Shown: one piece after another, positions 26,623-35,594 of the stretch
How positions within the stretch are numbered: the first letter of the stretch is position 1
Layout of the letters: each line of letters starts with the position of its first letter
Assembly: GCF_005377625.1 (NCBI RefSeq)
Contig: NZ_CP040098.1
Span: 2,779,279-2,843,278 of the forward strand
Origin: Desulfoglaeba alkanexedens ALDC
GTDB taxonomy: Bacteria; Desulfobacterota; Syntrophobacteria; Syntrophobacterales; DSM-9756
Length of the DNA stretch: 64,000 nt
Direction of reading: 5' to 3'
Notes under the pieces: generated by a model
Told to the model about the DNA's origin: nothing
What the model saw: only the letters and a program-made list of their open reading frames with translations
Database searches by the model: none
Made by a program: the position numbers and the translations under genes

Positions 26623-27534
26623 ATGAAAATACCACCTCGGTTTCCAGAATTCAAAACCATCGAAACAGAGGATCGTCCGTGGATCCAGGAAGTTCTGGAC
26701 GCCTACCGCCCGGAGACTTCGGAATGGACCTTCACCAACCTGTTCATCTGGCGTTCTCATTACAACTTCCGTTGGAGCTGGATGGAAAACCTGCTGGTTG
26801 TCGTGGGCGATTCCGACGAGGGCGGCCGGTTCGCCCTTCAACCCATGGGACCCGGGCGGCGCGGCGACGCCACGGGCGAAATCCTGGACTGGATGGCGCG
26901 GGAATGGGGTGTTTCGGACCCGCGGATCCAACGAGCCGATCGGCGCCTGGCGGACGAATTGGAAGGTGACGGCCGGTTCATCGTCGAACCCACCCGGGAA
27001 CATTTCGATTACGTGTACCGGACGCGCGACCTGGTGGAACTGGCCGGCCGCAAGTATCATGGGAAGAGGAACCACGTCAACCGGTTCCGGAGCACCTATC
27101 GGTTCGAATACGCGCCCCTGGGGGAAGTGCACCGCCGAGCCTGCCTGGAACTCGCCGATAGCTGGTGCCGGTGGCGTCGGTGCGAAGAAGACTTGAACCT
27201 GCTCGGGGAACTCGAAGCGATCCGGGAGGTGCTGACGCACCTGGACCGGTTGCCCGTAGAAGGCGGGGTGATCCTGGTGGACGGGATGGTTGAGGCTTTC
27301 GCCCTGGGGGAACTCCTTAACGAGGAGACCGTGGTGGTCCACGTGGAGAAAGGAAATCCCGAGCTTCCCGGAATATATGCGGTGATCAACCAGCAGTTCT
27401 GCGAACACCGCTGGAGCGGCGTACCGTGGGTGAACCGGGAACAGGACCTGGGTGAACCGGGGCTCCGAAAGGCCAAACTCTCGTACCATCCGGATCACCT
27501 GGTCGAAAAGTATCAGATCCGGCGCGCCGATTGA
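26623..27534 (+). CDS. DUF2156-type GNAT-like protein
   Basis: 303 residues resembling the DUF2156 family, the tandem acetyltransferase-like fold also found at the C-terminus of MprF-type lysyltransferases. WTFTNLFIWR, a central KYHGKRNHVNRF and the end AKLSYHPDHLVEKY are characteristic. GGAG lies eight bases before the ATG. No membrane segments, so unlike MprF it is soluble. An aminoacyl- or acyl-transfer role is likely from the fold, but the substrate is unknown. A repeat begins four bases past the stop codon. Confidence 0.8.
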   Translation: MKIPPRFPEFKTIETEDRPWIQEVLDAYRPETSEWTFTNLFIWRSHYNFRWSWMENLLVVVGDSDEGGRFALQPMGPGRRGDATGEILDWMAREWGVSDPRIQRADRRLADELEGDGRFIVEPTREHFDYVYRTRDLVELAGRKYHGKRNHVNRFRSTYRFEYAPLGEVHRRACLELADSWCRWRRCEEDLNLLGELEAIREVLTHLDRLPVEGGVILVDGMVEAFALGELLNEETVVVHVEKGNPELPGIYAVINQQFCEHRWSGVPWVNREQDLGEPGLRKAKLSYHPDHLVEKYQIRRAD

Positions 27535-27537
27535 CGC

Positions 27538-27791
27538 TTGTCCAAAAACAAGTTCATGCTGTTCGGGCACTGAGGTACCTTGTTCCTGTAGGAGCGGCCT
27601 TGGCCGCGATGCAAATCATCTGTAGGAGCGGCGGCCTCGCCGTGATGAACCAATCCGAATGCACCGCCCCACCCATCGGCCCGATTTTCCGTTATTTGTA
27701 GGAGCGGGCTTGCCCGCGACCCGCAAAACCGGCGATCCCGCGTTGACCCGGGTCGCCGGCAAGTAGGGGCGCAGCGCCGCTCCGCCCCTAC
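27538..27791. repeat. REP-like cluster of GTAGGAGCGG hairpins
   Basis: Three copies of GTAGGAGCGG..CCGCGA-type stem-loops at 27588-27611, 27622-27647 and 27698-27720, plus a longer hairpin GTAGGGGCG...CGCCCCTAC at 27763-27791. They resemble Pseudomonas REP sequences. The first 73 bp (27538-27610) match 49567-49496 in the opposite orientation with only a few differences. No gene is present in this stretch. Confidence 0.8.
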
Positions 27792-27808
27792 AGGGCATGA
27801 GTCATTCC

Positions 27809-28573
27809 TCAAGTGCCGTTCGCGGTGCCGTCAAAGTAATGCCAGGCTAGGCGAGTGAGCCGGTCGAGCTCTTCTTGAAGGTGGGTGCGCAGGCGATCCA
27901 GGTCCCGGTCCCGGCGAGCCACATGGATGGGGGGGCCGAAGGCGAAGGCGATCCGGGAAAAGGGTTTGGCGATCACGGTTCGATCCCAGCTGTTCAACCG
28001 CCAGTACCGGTCGGCGGCCATACTGAAAGGGACGAGGGGGGCGCCGCTGCTTCGGGCGACCAGGAGGATTCCTTTCTGGGCCACCTGGGGCGGTCCCTGG
28101 GAGCCGTCGGCTATGAGTCCGGCGTCGTAGCCTTCTTCGACGGATTTGAGCATTTCCCGGAGTGCCCGGGATCCGCCGCGGTGGGACGATCCGCGGACGG
28201 TCTGGTACCCCAGGGCGTGGACAACCCTGGCGGCCCACTCCCCGTCTCGACTCCGGCTCACCATGAGCACCCCCTGCCGGTTTCGGAAGTAGTAGATCAC
28301 CGCCGGAAAGGCATAATGCCAGGTGGCGAACAGCATCGGTCGGTCGGAGGCCGAAGCCGTGCGCCAGGTGGTGTCGCCCAGGGTGATGAAACGGCAGGTG
28401 CGGTGGAGCAGTCGCAGCAGGCCGGCGGCAAGCGGTGGGATAACGGCCAGGAGGAGGGCGTCCGTGGGCGGTCGTTTTCGAAAAGTCATTCCGAGGTCTC
28501 GGGTCATGGCGGCTTGCGGCACGCCGTTTTCAGAGGTATGAAAGAGCGGTTTCGGTTCTCCGACGCTTGGCAT
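27809..28573 (-). CDS. Lysophospholipid acyltransferase-like protein (DUF374)
   Basis: 254 residues with DUF374 features: LFATWHYAFPAVIYYFRNRQ (HxxxxP in place of the usual acyltransferase HX4D), VSRSRDGEWAARVVHALGYQ, RGSSHRGGSRAL and ADGSQGPPQVAQKG. This group is related to the lipid A late acyltransferases. A hydrophobic segment lies near residues 30-50. The exact start is doubtful: ATG codons at 28573, 28507 and 28489 all lack a clear ribosome site and similarity begins after the last. It is convergent with DUF2156 and divergent from aroK. Confidence 0.82.
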   Translation of the reverse strand: MPSVGEPKPLFHTSENGVPQAAMTRDLGMTFRKRPPTDALLLAVIPPLAAGLLRLLHRTCRFITLGDTTWRTASASDRPMLFATWHYAFPAVIYYFRNRQGVLMVSRSRDGEWAARVVHALGYQTVRGSSHRGGSRALREMLKSVEEGYDAGLIADGSQGPPQVAQKGILLVARSSGAPLVPFSMAADRYWRLNSWDRTVIAKPFSRIAFAFGPPIHVARRDRDLDRLRTHLQEELDRLTRLAWHYFDGTANGT

Positions 28574-28664
28574 CTACCATTTGGAGGGCGTCGGGTCAAA
28601 CGGAAGGTGACCGCCTGCGCCCAAGGGGATCCGGGCGCGGGGGATTGAGGAGTCGGCGGAGAGG

Positions 28665-29309
28665 ATGGCGGGCATCGAAACGCTCCGGGATTCGGGAAAG
28701 GGTGGGCATCCACGGCCGCGTGTCGCGCTCATCGGTTTTCGTGCGACGGGCAAGAGCACGGTCGGCCGACTGGTGGCGGCTTCCCTTGGCCGGGTTTTCG
28801 TTGACATGGACGAGGAACTTGTGCGCCGGTTCGGTATGGACATCCGCCGGTGGGTGGACCGGCACGGCTGGCCGGCCTTCCGCGTGGAAGAGGCCGCGCT
28901 TCTGAGAAGTCTTTCCTGTGCCGTTCCTTCAGTGATCGCCACCGGAGGCGGTGTCGTGGTCGATCCCGGAAACCGATGGGTGCTCCGGCGGCGGTTTTTC
29001 ACGGTCTGGCTCAAAGCGAGTCCCCCGGTGGTCCTGATGCGACTTCACCAAGACCCCCGCACCGCGTCACTGCGACCCGCCCTGACCGATCACGGCTTCG
29101 AAGGCGAGGTCCGCTTGCTGCTCCGGGAACGGGAACCCTGGTACCGGGAAAGCTCCCATGCGGCCGTTGGCACCGACGGCGAAGCCCCGGAACGCATCGC
29201 GGGGAAGGTGCTGCAGGCGGTCGCGGGGCCGACCGGGAACCCGCTTTGCGGCATCCCGGGGCGCCCGCGGCTGCCCGACTTTTTTGACAGCGGGGTTCAA
29301 AGGTGGTAA
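28665..29309 (+). CDS. aroK: Shikimate kinase
   Basis: Phosphorylates shikimate in the chorismate pathway. Of 214 residues, the kinase begins about residue 18: VALIGFRATGKSTVGRLVA (Walker A), VDMDEELVRRFG (substrate Asp), SVIATGGGVVV (shikimate-binding Gly triad) and the adenine/lid region around RPALTDH. GGAGAGG is directly before the ATG. It carries N- and C-terminal extensions of about 17 and 25 residues relative to the usual 170-residue AroK; the Pro-rich C-terminal tail looks unconstrained. Confidence 0.88.
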   Translation: MAGIETLRDSGKGGHPRPRVALIGFRATGKSTVGRLVAASLGRVFVDMDEELVRRFGMDIRRWVDRHGWPAFRVEEAALLRSLSCAVPSVIATGGGVVVDPGNRWVLRRRFFTVWLKASPPVVLMRLHQDPRTASLRPALTDHGFEGEVRLLLREREPWYRESSHAAVGTDGEAPERIAGKVLQAVAGPTGNPLCGIPGRPRLPDFFDSGVQRW

Positions 29310-29357
29310 AAGGCGCGGCGTGTATTCGCAACTTCCCGAAAGTCAAAGGAAACCAGA

Positions 29358-30665
29358 ATGGCGGACCCCAACGTGAAAGCGGTTTCAACCGGTCCTCAGA
29401 ATCCCTTCCAGCCCGTGATGGACCTACTCCGGGGGGTGGACCGAAACGTCGTTTGTGGAAAATACGGCCTGAGCGCCGCACAACTGGAGAAGCTCTTCGC
29501 CGACTACCAGGCGTCGCGCCGGCAGGTGGCCCTGGCCGATCACTTGATCCTGGAACGGGTGGGCCGAAACGACCCCTGCCCGTGTGGATCGGGAAAGAAA
29601 TACAAGAAATGCTGCATGGCGATCCACGAAGAGGCGCGGAAGTCGCTCCCCAAGGACGAACTGCTGTCCATGGAGGAACGTGCCCGGCGCCGGGAAAAAC
29701 TTCAGAAGGACGTCCAGAAGGGGTTCGATCTCCTGGTGTCCCAGGAGTATTCGAAGGCCCTACGGCTGGCGGAGCGGTTCCTCGAGGAATTTCCCGAAGA
29801 CGACCGACTCCACGACATCGTCACAACGGTCCATCTGGCCACCGGCAATTACGACGAAGCTTTCCACCGCGCCCGCAAGCGGTGGCAGATCGCGCGGGAA
29901 GAAAAGGATTTCTTCCAGGAGCACGGGTATCACCAGCGGGAAGGGATCGATCGAAAGCAGATCGTTCACTTCTACTCGCCCGCCACGTGGCTCGAGAAGT
30001 TTTGGATCGCTCAGAGGGCTCGGGCCTACCGCGAACGCTACCCAAAGGGCGATGATCCCCGGCTGCGGGCTCTGGTGAACAAACTCAAGGTGGTGAACGA
30101 TCCCTCCCGGTTCCAGGCGCGCCAGGAAGAGGGGCTCGCCGTGCGCCGCGAAGCGGTGCGGCCCGTCCTGGAAGAACTGGAAGCTGCGGGCGAAGGCGCC
30201 ATTGCCTACCTGTTGCCTCTCACCTACACCTTCTCCTGGGCCTCGCTTTTCGTGCCGGATCTCCTGAAAAAGATCGCAACGGAAGACGCTGTGGGGCTGC
30301 TCGCCGAACTTTCCATGTTTCGGTTCCCCTATTTCGCCCAAAGGTGCCTGAGCCACCTGGAGGCCCTCGGGGAGAAAGCCTTTCCGCGGATCGCGGAAAC
30401 GATGCGGGATCATCGCGCCTTCGATGAACTGAAGGCGGGGCTCATCCTGGTCCTGGGGAAGATCCAGACACAGGAAAGCTTTCAGCTCCTGGCCGAACTC
30501 ACCGAACACGAAAGCCCGTACGTGGTCAACTGGGCGGCCCAGGCGCTGGCCGGCCACAAGAACCCCGAGGCGCTCCCCGTGCTCGAACGGGCCAGGGCAC
30601 GCCTTGGAGCGCTCAGCAAGATCGAAGGCGCCATCAAGGAACTGGCGGCCATGAAAGAAGCCTGA
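29358..30665 (+). CDS. SEC-C motif protein with HEAT-like repeats
   Basis: 435 residues. A zinc-binding SEC-C motif, RNDPCPCGSGKKYKKCC, lies near residues 73-90, the same element that ends SecA. The rest is helical: residues 105-190 contain TPR-like pairs (ALRLAERFLEEFPED) and residues 300-430 HEAT-like helices (LAELTEHESPYVVNWAAQAL). No signal peptide. Such proteins are widespread and mostly uncharacterised; a protein-interaction role is likely. It stands alone, followed at once by a repeat element. Confidence 0.8.
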   Translation: MADPNVKAVSTGPQNPFQPVMDLLRGVDRNVVCGKYGLSAAQLEKLFADYQASRRQVALADHLILERVGRNDPCPCGSGKKYKKCCMAIHEEARKSLPKDELLSMEERARRREKLQKDVQKGFDLLVSQEYSKALRLAERFLEEFPEDDRLHDIVTTVHLATGNYDEAFHRARKRWQIAREEKDFFQEHGYHQREGIDRKQIVHFYSPATWLEKFWIAQRARAYRERYPKGDDPRLRALVNKLKVVNDPSRFQARQEEGLAVRREAVRPVLEELEAAGEGAIAYLLPLTYTFSWASLFVPDLLKKIATEDAVGLLAELSMFRFPYFAQRCLSHLEALGEKAFPRIAETMRDHRAFDELKAGLILVLGKIQTQESFQLLAELTEHESPYVVNWAAQALAGHKNPEALPVLERARARLGALSKIEGAIKELAAMKEA

Positions 30666-30705
30666 GCTTCTTTTTACCTGTCCCGCAGCCTGAAAGTCAC
30701 CGTAA

Positions 30706-31013
30706 CTTTGCTTCTTGTTCCCAAGCTCCAGCTTGGGAACACAACTGTGCAGAAGCTCAAGCTTCGGTGATGCCGTTCCCAAGCGAGAGCTTGGGAACGA
30801 GGGGAAAGACCACTTCGAGATCCTGGTCAGCTCGCTAGAAAGACAGGGCGTTTCAGCTGTAGCAGGAGGGAAGCTGGAGCTTCCCGGGCAGGGCGTTCCC
30901 AAGCTGGAGCTTGGGAACGAGGGGAAACAGAGCTGATGCGCTTGCTGCTTCAAGACCATCTGGATCTACCTCAGAGGGTCCACGCTGGATGTCGTTCTAA
31001 AAGACCCGCACCC
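30706..31013. mobile_element. TIR-related element (copy 2), one end degraded
   Basis: Right end AAAAGACCCGCACCC (30999-31013) matches the inverted terminal repeat of the other copies, and the 85 bp inside it match their conserved end in reverse orientation (CTGCTTCAAG...GTCGTTCTAAAAG). The left end keeps only TTTGCTTCTTGTTCCC, the inner part of the other end. Between them are three palindromic GTTCCCAAG..CTTGGGAAC modules. No gene lies here; the right end abuts the khpA-like frame. Confidence 0.65.
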
Positions 31014-31246
31014 TTCCACGATGGCGAGGATGGCGCGCTTGCGGAGCTTGGTGGAAGCCGCGGTCAGGATGGTCCGGAGAGCCGCCGCCGTAGCGCCTCC
31101 CCTGCCGATGATCTTTCCCGGGTCGTTTTTCGCGACCTTGAGCTCCACAACGGTTGTTCGTTCACCTTCCAGCACCGAGACCTTCACGTTCTTGGGGTCG
31201 TCCACCAGGGGGCCTGTGCCATCTTGACGATGAGCTCTTGGAGCAT
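30966..31246 (-). pseudogene. KhpA-like KH-domain RNA-binding protein, frameshifted
   Basis: An AAGGAG precedes an ATG at 31246 that opens MLQELIVKMAQAP, the normal KhpA start. Right after, in a run of five G (plus strand 31208-31212), the frame shifts and the neighbouring frame continues LVDDPKNVKVSVLEGERTT, then KNDPGKIIGRGGATAAALRT (the GxxG loop of the KH domain) and STKLRKRAILAIVE. The last residues and stop are supplied by the repeat element at its 3' end. It is not in the usual rpsP-rimM-trmD context, so it may be an extra, decayed copy. Confidence 0.72.
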
Positions 31247-31300
31247 GAGGGTTTCTCCTTGGGCGGGGATGGGAGTCCAGCGGGGGTCGGCCCGGGTTTG

Positions 31301-31963
31301 TCAGAAAACCCGGGCTTCCTCGGACTCCGCCAGTTTTGCCAGCCACAGTTCCAGTGTGGTCTTTGGGGGCATTTCCAGCATGGAAGGCGGCAGGACAAGG
31401 TAAAAGGGGTTGTGCGCGATCCTTCCTTTGAACGCGATGTGCGGGTGGGCGGTGATCACGTAGAGGAGGAGCGCCGGAGGGAAACGGGTCAGTTCGTACT
31501 GGCAGAGGATGCGAAGACCCCTTGCCTGCAGCAGCTCCCCCAGGTGGATTTCGTATTCGATGAGGTGCTCCGAACCCGCAAACCCCTGGATCGCCCAGCT
31601 CATGTCGCAGATGATCCGCAGCCCGTTCCAGCCGCTTTCCAGGGCCTTCTTTCCTTCTTCGCGAATGAAAGCCATGACGGCCCTGGGCTGGAAACGCCCT
31701 TCGCGAAGGACGAACCCTTTCGGCGGAAGCACAACCAGCTGCCCTTCCCGGATCGGTGCGCCGAAGGCTTCCTGCACGGCTCCGGGCGATGACGGGTCCG
31801 GGATATCGGCGGTGACCCAGAGGATGCGTTCTTCGAGCGCCAGGCCCTCCCGGACGAAGGCTTTCGTGGACTCGATTCGATCCGCGGGGCGCCGGTACAG
31901 GAGGCAGGTGTGTTTCGGGAAGATCAGGTCCTTTCGACTTGAAGGCGTGAAGTGCATTGTCAT
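31301..31963 (-). CDS. MEDS-domain sensory protein
   Basis: 220 residues matching the MEDS (DcmR-like sensory) domain: HTCLLYRRPADRIESTKAFV, LEERILWVTAD, ICDMSWAIQGFAGSEHLIEYE and LRILCQYELTRFPPALLLYV. The domain is found in one-component and kinase signalling proteins and has a RecA/KaiC-like P-loop relative without the P-loop itself. No output domain is attached here. It follows a broken PAS-domain gene on the same strand, and the two may once have worked together. Confidence 0.75.
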   Translation of the reverse strand: MTMHFTPSSRKDLIFPKHTCLLYRRPADRIESTKAFVREGLALEERILWVTADIPDPSSPGAVQEAFGAPIREGQLVVLPPKGFVLREGRFQPRAVMAFIREEGKKALESGWNGLRIICDMSWAIQGFAGSEHLIEYEIHLGELLQARGLRILCQYELTRFPPALLLYVITAHPHIAFKGRIAHNPFYLVLPPSMLEMPPKTTLELWLAKLAESEEARVF

Positions 31964-31984
31964 GGCTGTTCTCCGTGGCGCAAT

Positions 31985-33039
31985 TCAGGTTCGATACTTG
32001 GGTGGGCTGATCTTCAGGCAGAGCAGGGCCGTCAGGGGGAGTCCGTGCGGTCGCAGCGGCCGCCCGGGCTTCCAAAGCACGGTTTCCGCCCTTCCGCACG
32101 CTGTGGAGGTTCCGCACCTGCTGAACGGTCGTTGTCGGAAACGCCCCATCAAGGGAACGCGCACGATCCATAGCGTCCTCCTTGCCGGCAGGGGCAGGGT
32201 TGAGGCGTCGGTTGGGCAGCCCCTGCACCGAGGCTTGCAGTCTGCTGAAAGCTGTGTTCGAGTATGAAGAGCACGGGAGGGGATGTCCATCATGTCCCTC
32301 ACGATAGAAAGGATCGTCGGTTTTCCGTCCCAGTAGAAGCGCTTCGCGTTGATTTCCACATCCATGAATTTTCCGTCCCGGGTCCGGTGCACCGCCTGGA
32401 TGAGGGCTTGGCCTTCTTCGAGGACGGTGCGGGGGCACGACGGCACCCTCTCTTCGGCGCCCGCGACGGCGAGATCGTCGGGGGTCATCCTCACCAGTTC
32501 GTCCCGGGTGTAACCGTAACGCCGGCGGGCCGCGTCATTGACTTCCACGAACAAAACGGTCCGGGGGTTCCGTCGTGCCCGGGCTGGTGGACGAAGGACG
32601 CGTCGTTCAGGCTGTTGAAAAAGAGTCGATACCGGGTCTCTTGAACCATCAGTGCGTCCTGGACCTGGACCAATGCCGTGATGTCCTTGCCGGTCGACAA
32701 GAAATGATGCGGATCGCCCGAGGGGCCGGGAAAGGGCTTGCGTTTCCAGGCGATCCACACCCTTGCTCCATCGGAACGCCGGTGTTCGCAGGCGAAGGAC
32801 CGCCACCGGACCCCGCGGGAAGCATTCCCGATTTCGGCACGGCCCTGGGGAGACCCGGCAAAGCAGGGTTTGCCGGGAAACAGTCGGCCTATTTCACGTC
32901 CCATGACGTGGTTCCGGTGCCGGCCGAAAAACTTCAGGGTAAAGGAACTCACAAACACCACCCGCCCCCCGGAATCCTCGCATAGGACGAGCGAATCCAG
33001 CTCCTCAAGTATTCTGAATCGTTCGAGAAGGTGCTCCAT
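31985..33039 (-). pseudogene. PAS-PAS protein with frameshift
   Basis: From the ATG at 33039 the frame reads MEHLLERFRILEELDSLVLC and a first PAS domain to about residue 125, then FFNSLNDASFVHQPGHDG, the start of a second PAS. At a run of five G (32563-32567) the frame breaks; the adjacent frame resumes with LFVEVNDAARRRYGYTRDEL, and AVHRTRDGKFMDVEINAKRF follows, completing that PAS. After about 32260 the frame reads Arg/Pro-rich sequence without similarity, so any kinase domain is gone. Either a real mutation or a base-calling error in the C run would explain the shift; the missing output domain suggests decay. Confidence 0.65.
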
Positions 33040-33285
33040 GGATCCCTCGAAGCGCTCGTCCCTGGGGACGGTGCTTCCTCTCAGCCAGATGGCTCTTTCG
33101 CCGGTAATGAACGGTCCGCAAATCTGCGCCGCGGGGAAGGGGCATTGGCAAAAAGATTTAAAAATATTCTACTCTTATTTTTTCTTTTAGCATCGTATCT
33201 TTTCAACAACCCCCATGACCCCGTGGGGTCACAACGAAGCATGAAAATATTGTGAATTGTGGGTTCGACCACGAATATAAAAAGT

Positions 33286-33590
33286 TTGGTAGCGTAAAAA
33301 ATAATAGACTTAATATTTGATGCCAAATTCTATTTCCCCTCCCCTTGTGGGAGGGGATTAAGGGGAGGGGAATGTAACTGATTGACATACATTAATTTTA
33401 TCACCCTCACCCCAACCCCTCCCCCTACTCCCCTCCCCTTGTGGGAGGGGATTAAGGGGAGGGGGGAGAGGGGGACTTTTTGACCTTCGTTATCCCTTCT
33501 CCTCGTTCCCAAGCTCCAGCTTGGGAACGCCCTGCCCGGGAAGTTCCAGCTTCCCTCCTGCTACAGCTGAAACTCGCTGTCTTCCCTCGT
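33286..33590. repeat. Composite repeat region
   Basis: Begins with TTGGTAGCGTA and an AT-rich 35-bp stretch shared with 48306-48350, then the CCCCTCCCC..GGGAGGGGATTAAGGGGAGGGG module twice (about 33342-33378 and 33430-33466), then one palindromic GTTCCCAAG..CTTGGGAAC unit with its CCCTGCCCGGGAAG continuation (33503-33585). From 33040 to 33285 nothing coding is seen, and 33600-33920 has only weak open frames without recognisable similarity. Confidence 0.7.
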
Positions 33591-33922
33591 TCCCACATAC
33601 ATTCCGCAGTCATGTCGGTGATGAATTGAGTCATTATGACTCAGCAATTCCCGGAGCGGAGGGTCAGGTCCGGGAAACCGGCCGGGCTGATGGTGGTATC
33701 CGTTTATCCCATCGGCGAAATGAGGTAAATCGAGCCGCCCAGCGACGGTAAAGGCTCCGACGCGCTGTGCGGCGTGCTCGATATCGATGGCGAAAGAGCG
33801 GCGGCTTGCTCGGTGCACCCGGACGAGATCGAATATCAGTCCAGATAAAAAATCTCTTGATTTTTGGGGAGGGGTGTCCGATATAAAATTCAAGCATTTA
33901 ATGGAATCTTAGAGGATCAAAA

Positions 33923-34708
33923 GGCTGGGCTGTGTTGGCAAAGTCGGTTGATCGTGATTGTAAACCCAATTGCGTAGTGAAGTGGAAGAGGAGCATCGCC
34001 GAACGGGTGGTGCGCATCGTTACTGAAGCGGGTTCATTACCTATGCCCTGTTGGGAGGTGAGTTCCCATGCAGACAAGACACGAATTGACCGACGGGCAA
34101 TGGGAAAGAATCAAGCCGCTTCTGCCGCCGTAAAAGCCGCGTACCGGAGGGCCCGCCATTGGACCATCGGCGAATCAACAACGGGATCCTGTGGATTGGG
34201 ATCTTCATCTGGTGGGCGGAACCATCTTTCGAGCCCATCGGCACCCAGCCGGGGCAAAAAGGGGGACCCAAAGACCGAGGCCCTCCGGCGTAGCCGACGG
34301 GGTTGAGCACGAAAGTGCGTTTGCGAATCGACGGCAACAGTAACGTGATGCCCATCATCCTCACGCCTCGAGAACAACATAAAAGCACCGTCTTCAAGGA
34401 CTTGATGGATCAAGGAGCCGTCAAACGCAACGGCAGGGGGCGTCCCAAGAAGCGGCCGTGCAAGAGCGGCGGCTTATGGCAGCGGCGAAATCGCCGCCTT
34501 TCTGCGCAAGCGACGGATACTCAGCATCATTGCCCGCAAGCTCGACGAAAGGCGAAGGGGTCCCTTTGACAAGCAAGCTTATCGCACGCGCAACAAGATC
34601 GAGCGCCTCATTGGACGTGTCAGGAAGTTCCGGCGGATTGCGACCCGTTACGACAAGCGTGCGGCGAACTATCTTGCTATGTGGTTCATAGGATTGATAC
34701 TCCTATGA
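33923..34708 (+). mobile_element. Decayed IS5-family insertion sequence
   Basis: A left end reading GGCTGGGCTGTGTTGGCAAAG resembles IS5-family termini. A transposase starts at ATG 34068 as MQTRHELTDGQWERIKPLLP, meets a stop at once, and continues in shifted frames. The C-terminus is recovered at 34565-34708 as DKQAYRTRNKIERLIGRVRK, then RIATRYDKRAANYLAMWFIG. Several stops and frameshifts and a shortened middle show it is dead. The right terminus is not recognisable. It sits immediately before the Tad pilus genes. Confidence 0.75.
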
Positions 34709-34775
34709 TTGTAAGTATAACTTGATTAGAGGAAAGAACATTGCGGACACAGCTAAGATAAGGAGGTGAAAGGGT

Positions 34776-34955
34776 ATGGAAAGGATTCTTCAGTTCATCC
34801 GGGATGAGGAAGGCGCGACCGCTGTTGAGTATGGGCTGATTGTCGGCCTGATCGCCGCCGCTATTATCACCGTCGTTGCAACTTTGGGTGACAACATTGC
34901 AGCTCTGTTTCAGACAATTGCAGACGAAGTAGGTGATGCAACTCCAGCAGAATAA
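34776..34955 (+). CDS. flp: Flp-type pilin
   Basis: A 59-residue type IVb prepilin, the structural subunit of Tad/Flp pili. After a short charged leader (FIRDEEGATAVEYGLIVGL) the mature pilin starts at the Gly/Ala boundary, with the conserved Glu-Tyr pair of Flp pilins, then a hydrophobic helix (LIAAAIITVVATLG). An excellent AAGGAGGTGA precedes the ATG. It opens the tad cluster; a strong hairpin follows it, consistent with higher pilin than apparatus expression. Confidence 0.93.
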   Translation: MERILQFIRDEEGATAVEYGLIVGLIAAAIITVVATLGDNIAALFQTIADEVGDATPAE

Positions 34956-34985
34956 CCTTACGCTTATCTCGGGCAACCGGGTCAT

Positions 34986-35026
34986 CCCCCCTCCCGAAAG
35001 AAGGTGCCTTCCTTTTGGGTGGGGGG
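34986..35026 (+). terminator. Hairpin between pilin and tad apparatus genes
   Basis: Imperfect 19-bp stem: CCCCCCTCCCGAAAGAAGG pairs with CCTTCCTTTTGGGTGGGGGG across a 3-base loop. There is no T run, so it is more likely an attenuator or mRNA-stabilising structure than a classic terminator. It lies 30 bp after the flp stop. Confidence 0.5.
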
Positions 35027-35087
35027 TGGCGGATAAAGATGGATCGCTCGAAGGATAATTCAAGGAGTCCTAAAGGGGATTTTTATT

Positions 35088-35594
35088 TTGGCATACCCTG
35101 TTGTTGTATGTGTGGCGATCCTTTGTATTGGTTCCTTGTATCCAGAGCTTAAGTATCATAGGATCCCGAATTATCTTACCTTTTCAGGTATGGCCGCCGG
35201 GATCTTCTATCAGTGCGCATTTGCAGAAGGTATTGTCTTTTCCGTGGCGGGGCTTTTGCTGGGATTAGGGGTTCTTCTTCCCTTCTATCTTTTAGGGGGA
35301 ATGGGGGCCGGGGATGCAAAGTTGATGGGGGCGGTCGGCGCCTTTTTGGGCCCCGCTGGAGTCTTTGAGGCGTTTTTGTTTTCTGCCTTGATAGGGGGGG
35401 TCTATGCCGTAGTTTTAATGACCATTCATGGATACCTCCGGCAGAACCTGAAAAGATACGGGCGGATTTTAAAGGGATTTTTTATAACGCAAGAATTTAT
35501 CTATGTTCCTCCTCCAAAAGAGATGAAAGATATAAAACTTTTTTATGGGGTTGCCATTTCGGTGGGGACCCTCTTTTCGGTGCTTTTTCCTTAG
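35088..35594 (+). CDS. tadV: Tad prepilin peptidase (TadV/CpaA)
   Basis: A 168-residue inner-membrane aspartyl protease that trims Flp pilin and pseudopilins. LKYHRIPNYLTF holds the cytoplasmic loop and GGMGAGDAKLMGAVGAF contains the GxGD catalytic Asp. About four to five hydrophobic helices; no N-methylase domain, as in TadV. The start is a TTG with AAAGGGG upstream. The stop codon's last base is the first base of the TIR element that follows, and the target duplication suggests the original 3' end may have read a few codons further. Confidence 0.88.
   Translation: MAYPVVVCVAILCIGSLYPELKYHRIPNYLTFSGMAAGIFYQCAFAEGIVFSVAGLLLGLGVLLPFYLLGGMGAGDAKLMGAVGAFLGPAGVFEAFLFSALIGGVYAVVLMTIHGYLRQNLKRYGRILKGFFITQEFIYVPPPKEMKDIKLFYGVAISVGTLFSVLFP

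Noticed and set aside
30715-30936. Short open frames reading VPKLELGNEG-type peptides in the repeat regions (also at 35.7, 44.9 and 55.8 kb)
   Set aside because: They are translations of the repeat modules, found on both strands and in several frames, with no ribosome site; not genes.
33561-33893. A 110-codon minus-strand frame next to the dead IS5 element
   Set aside because: No recognisable family, no ribosome site, and it lies between repeats and IS debris.
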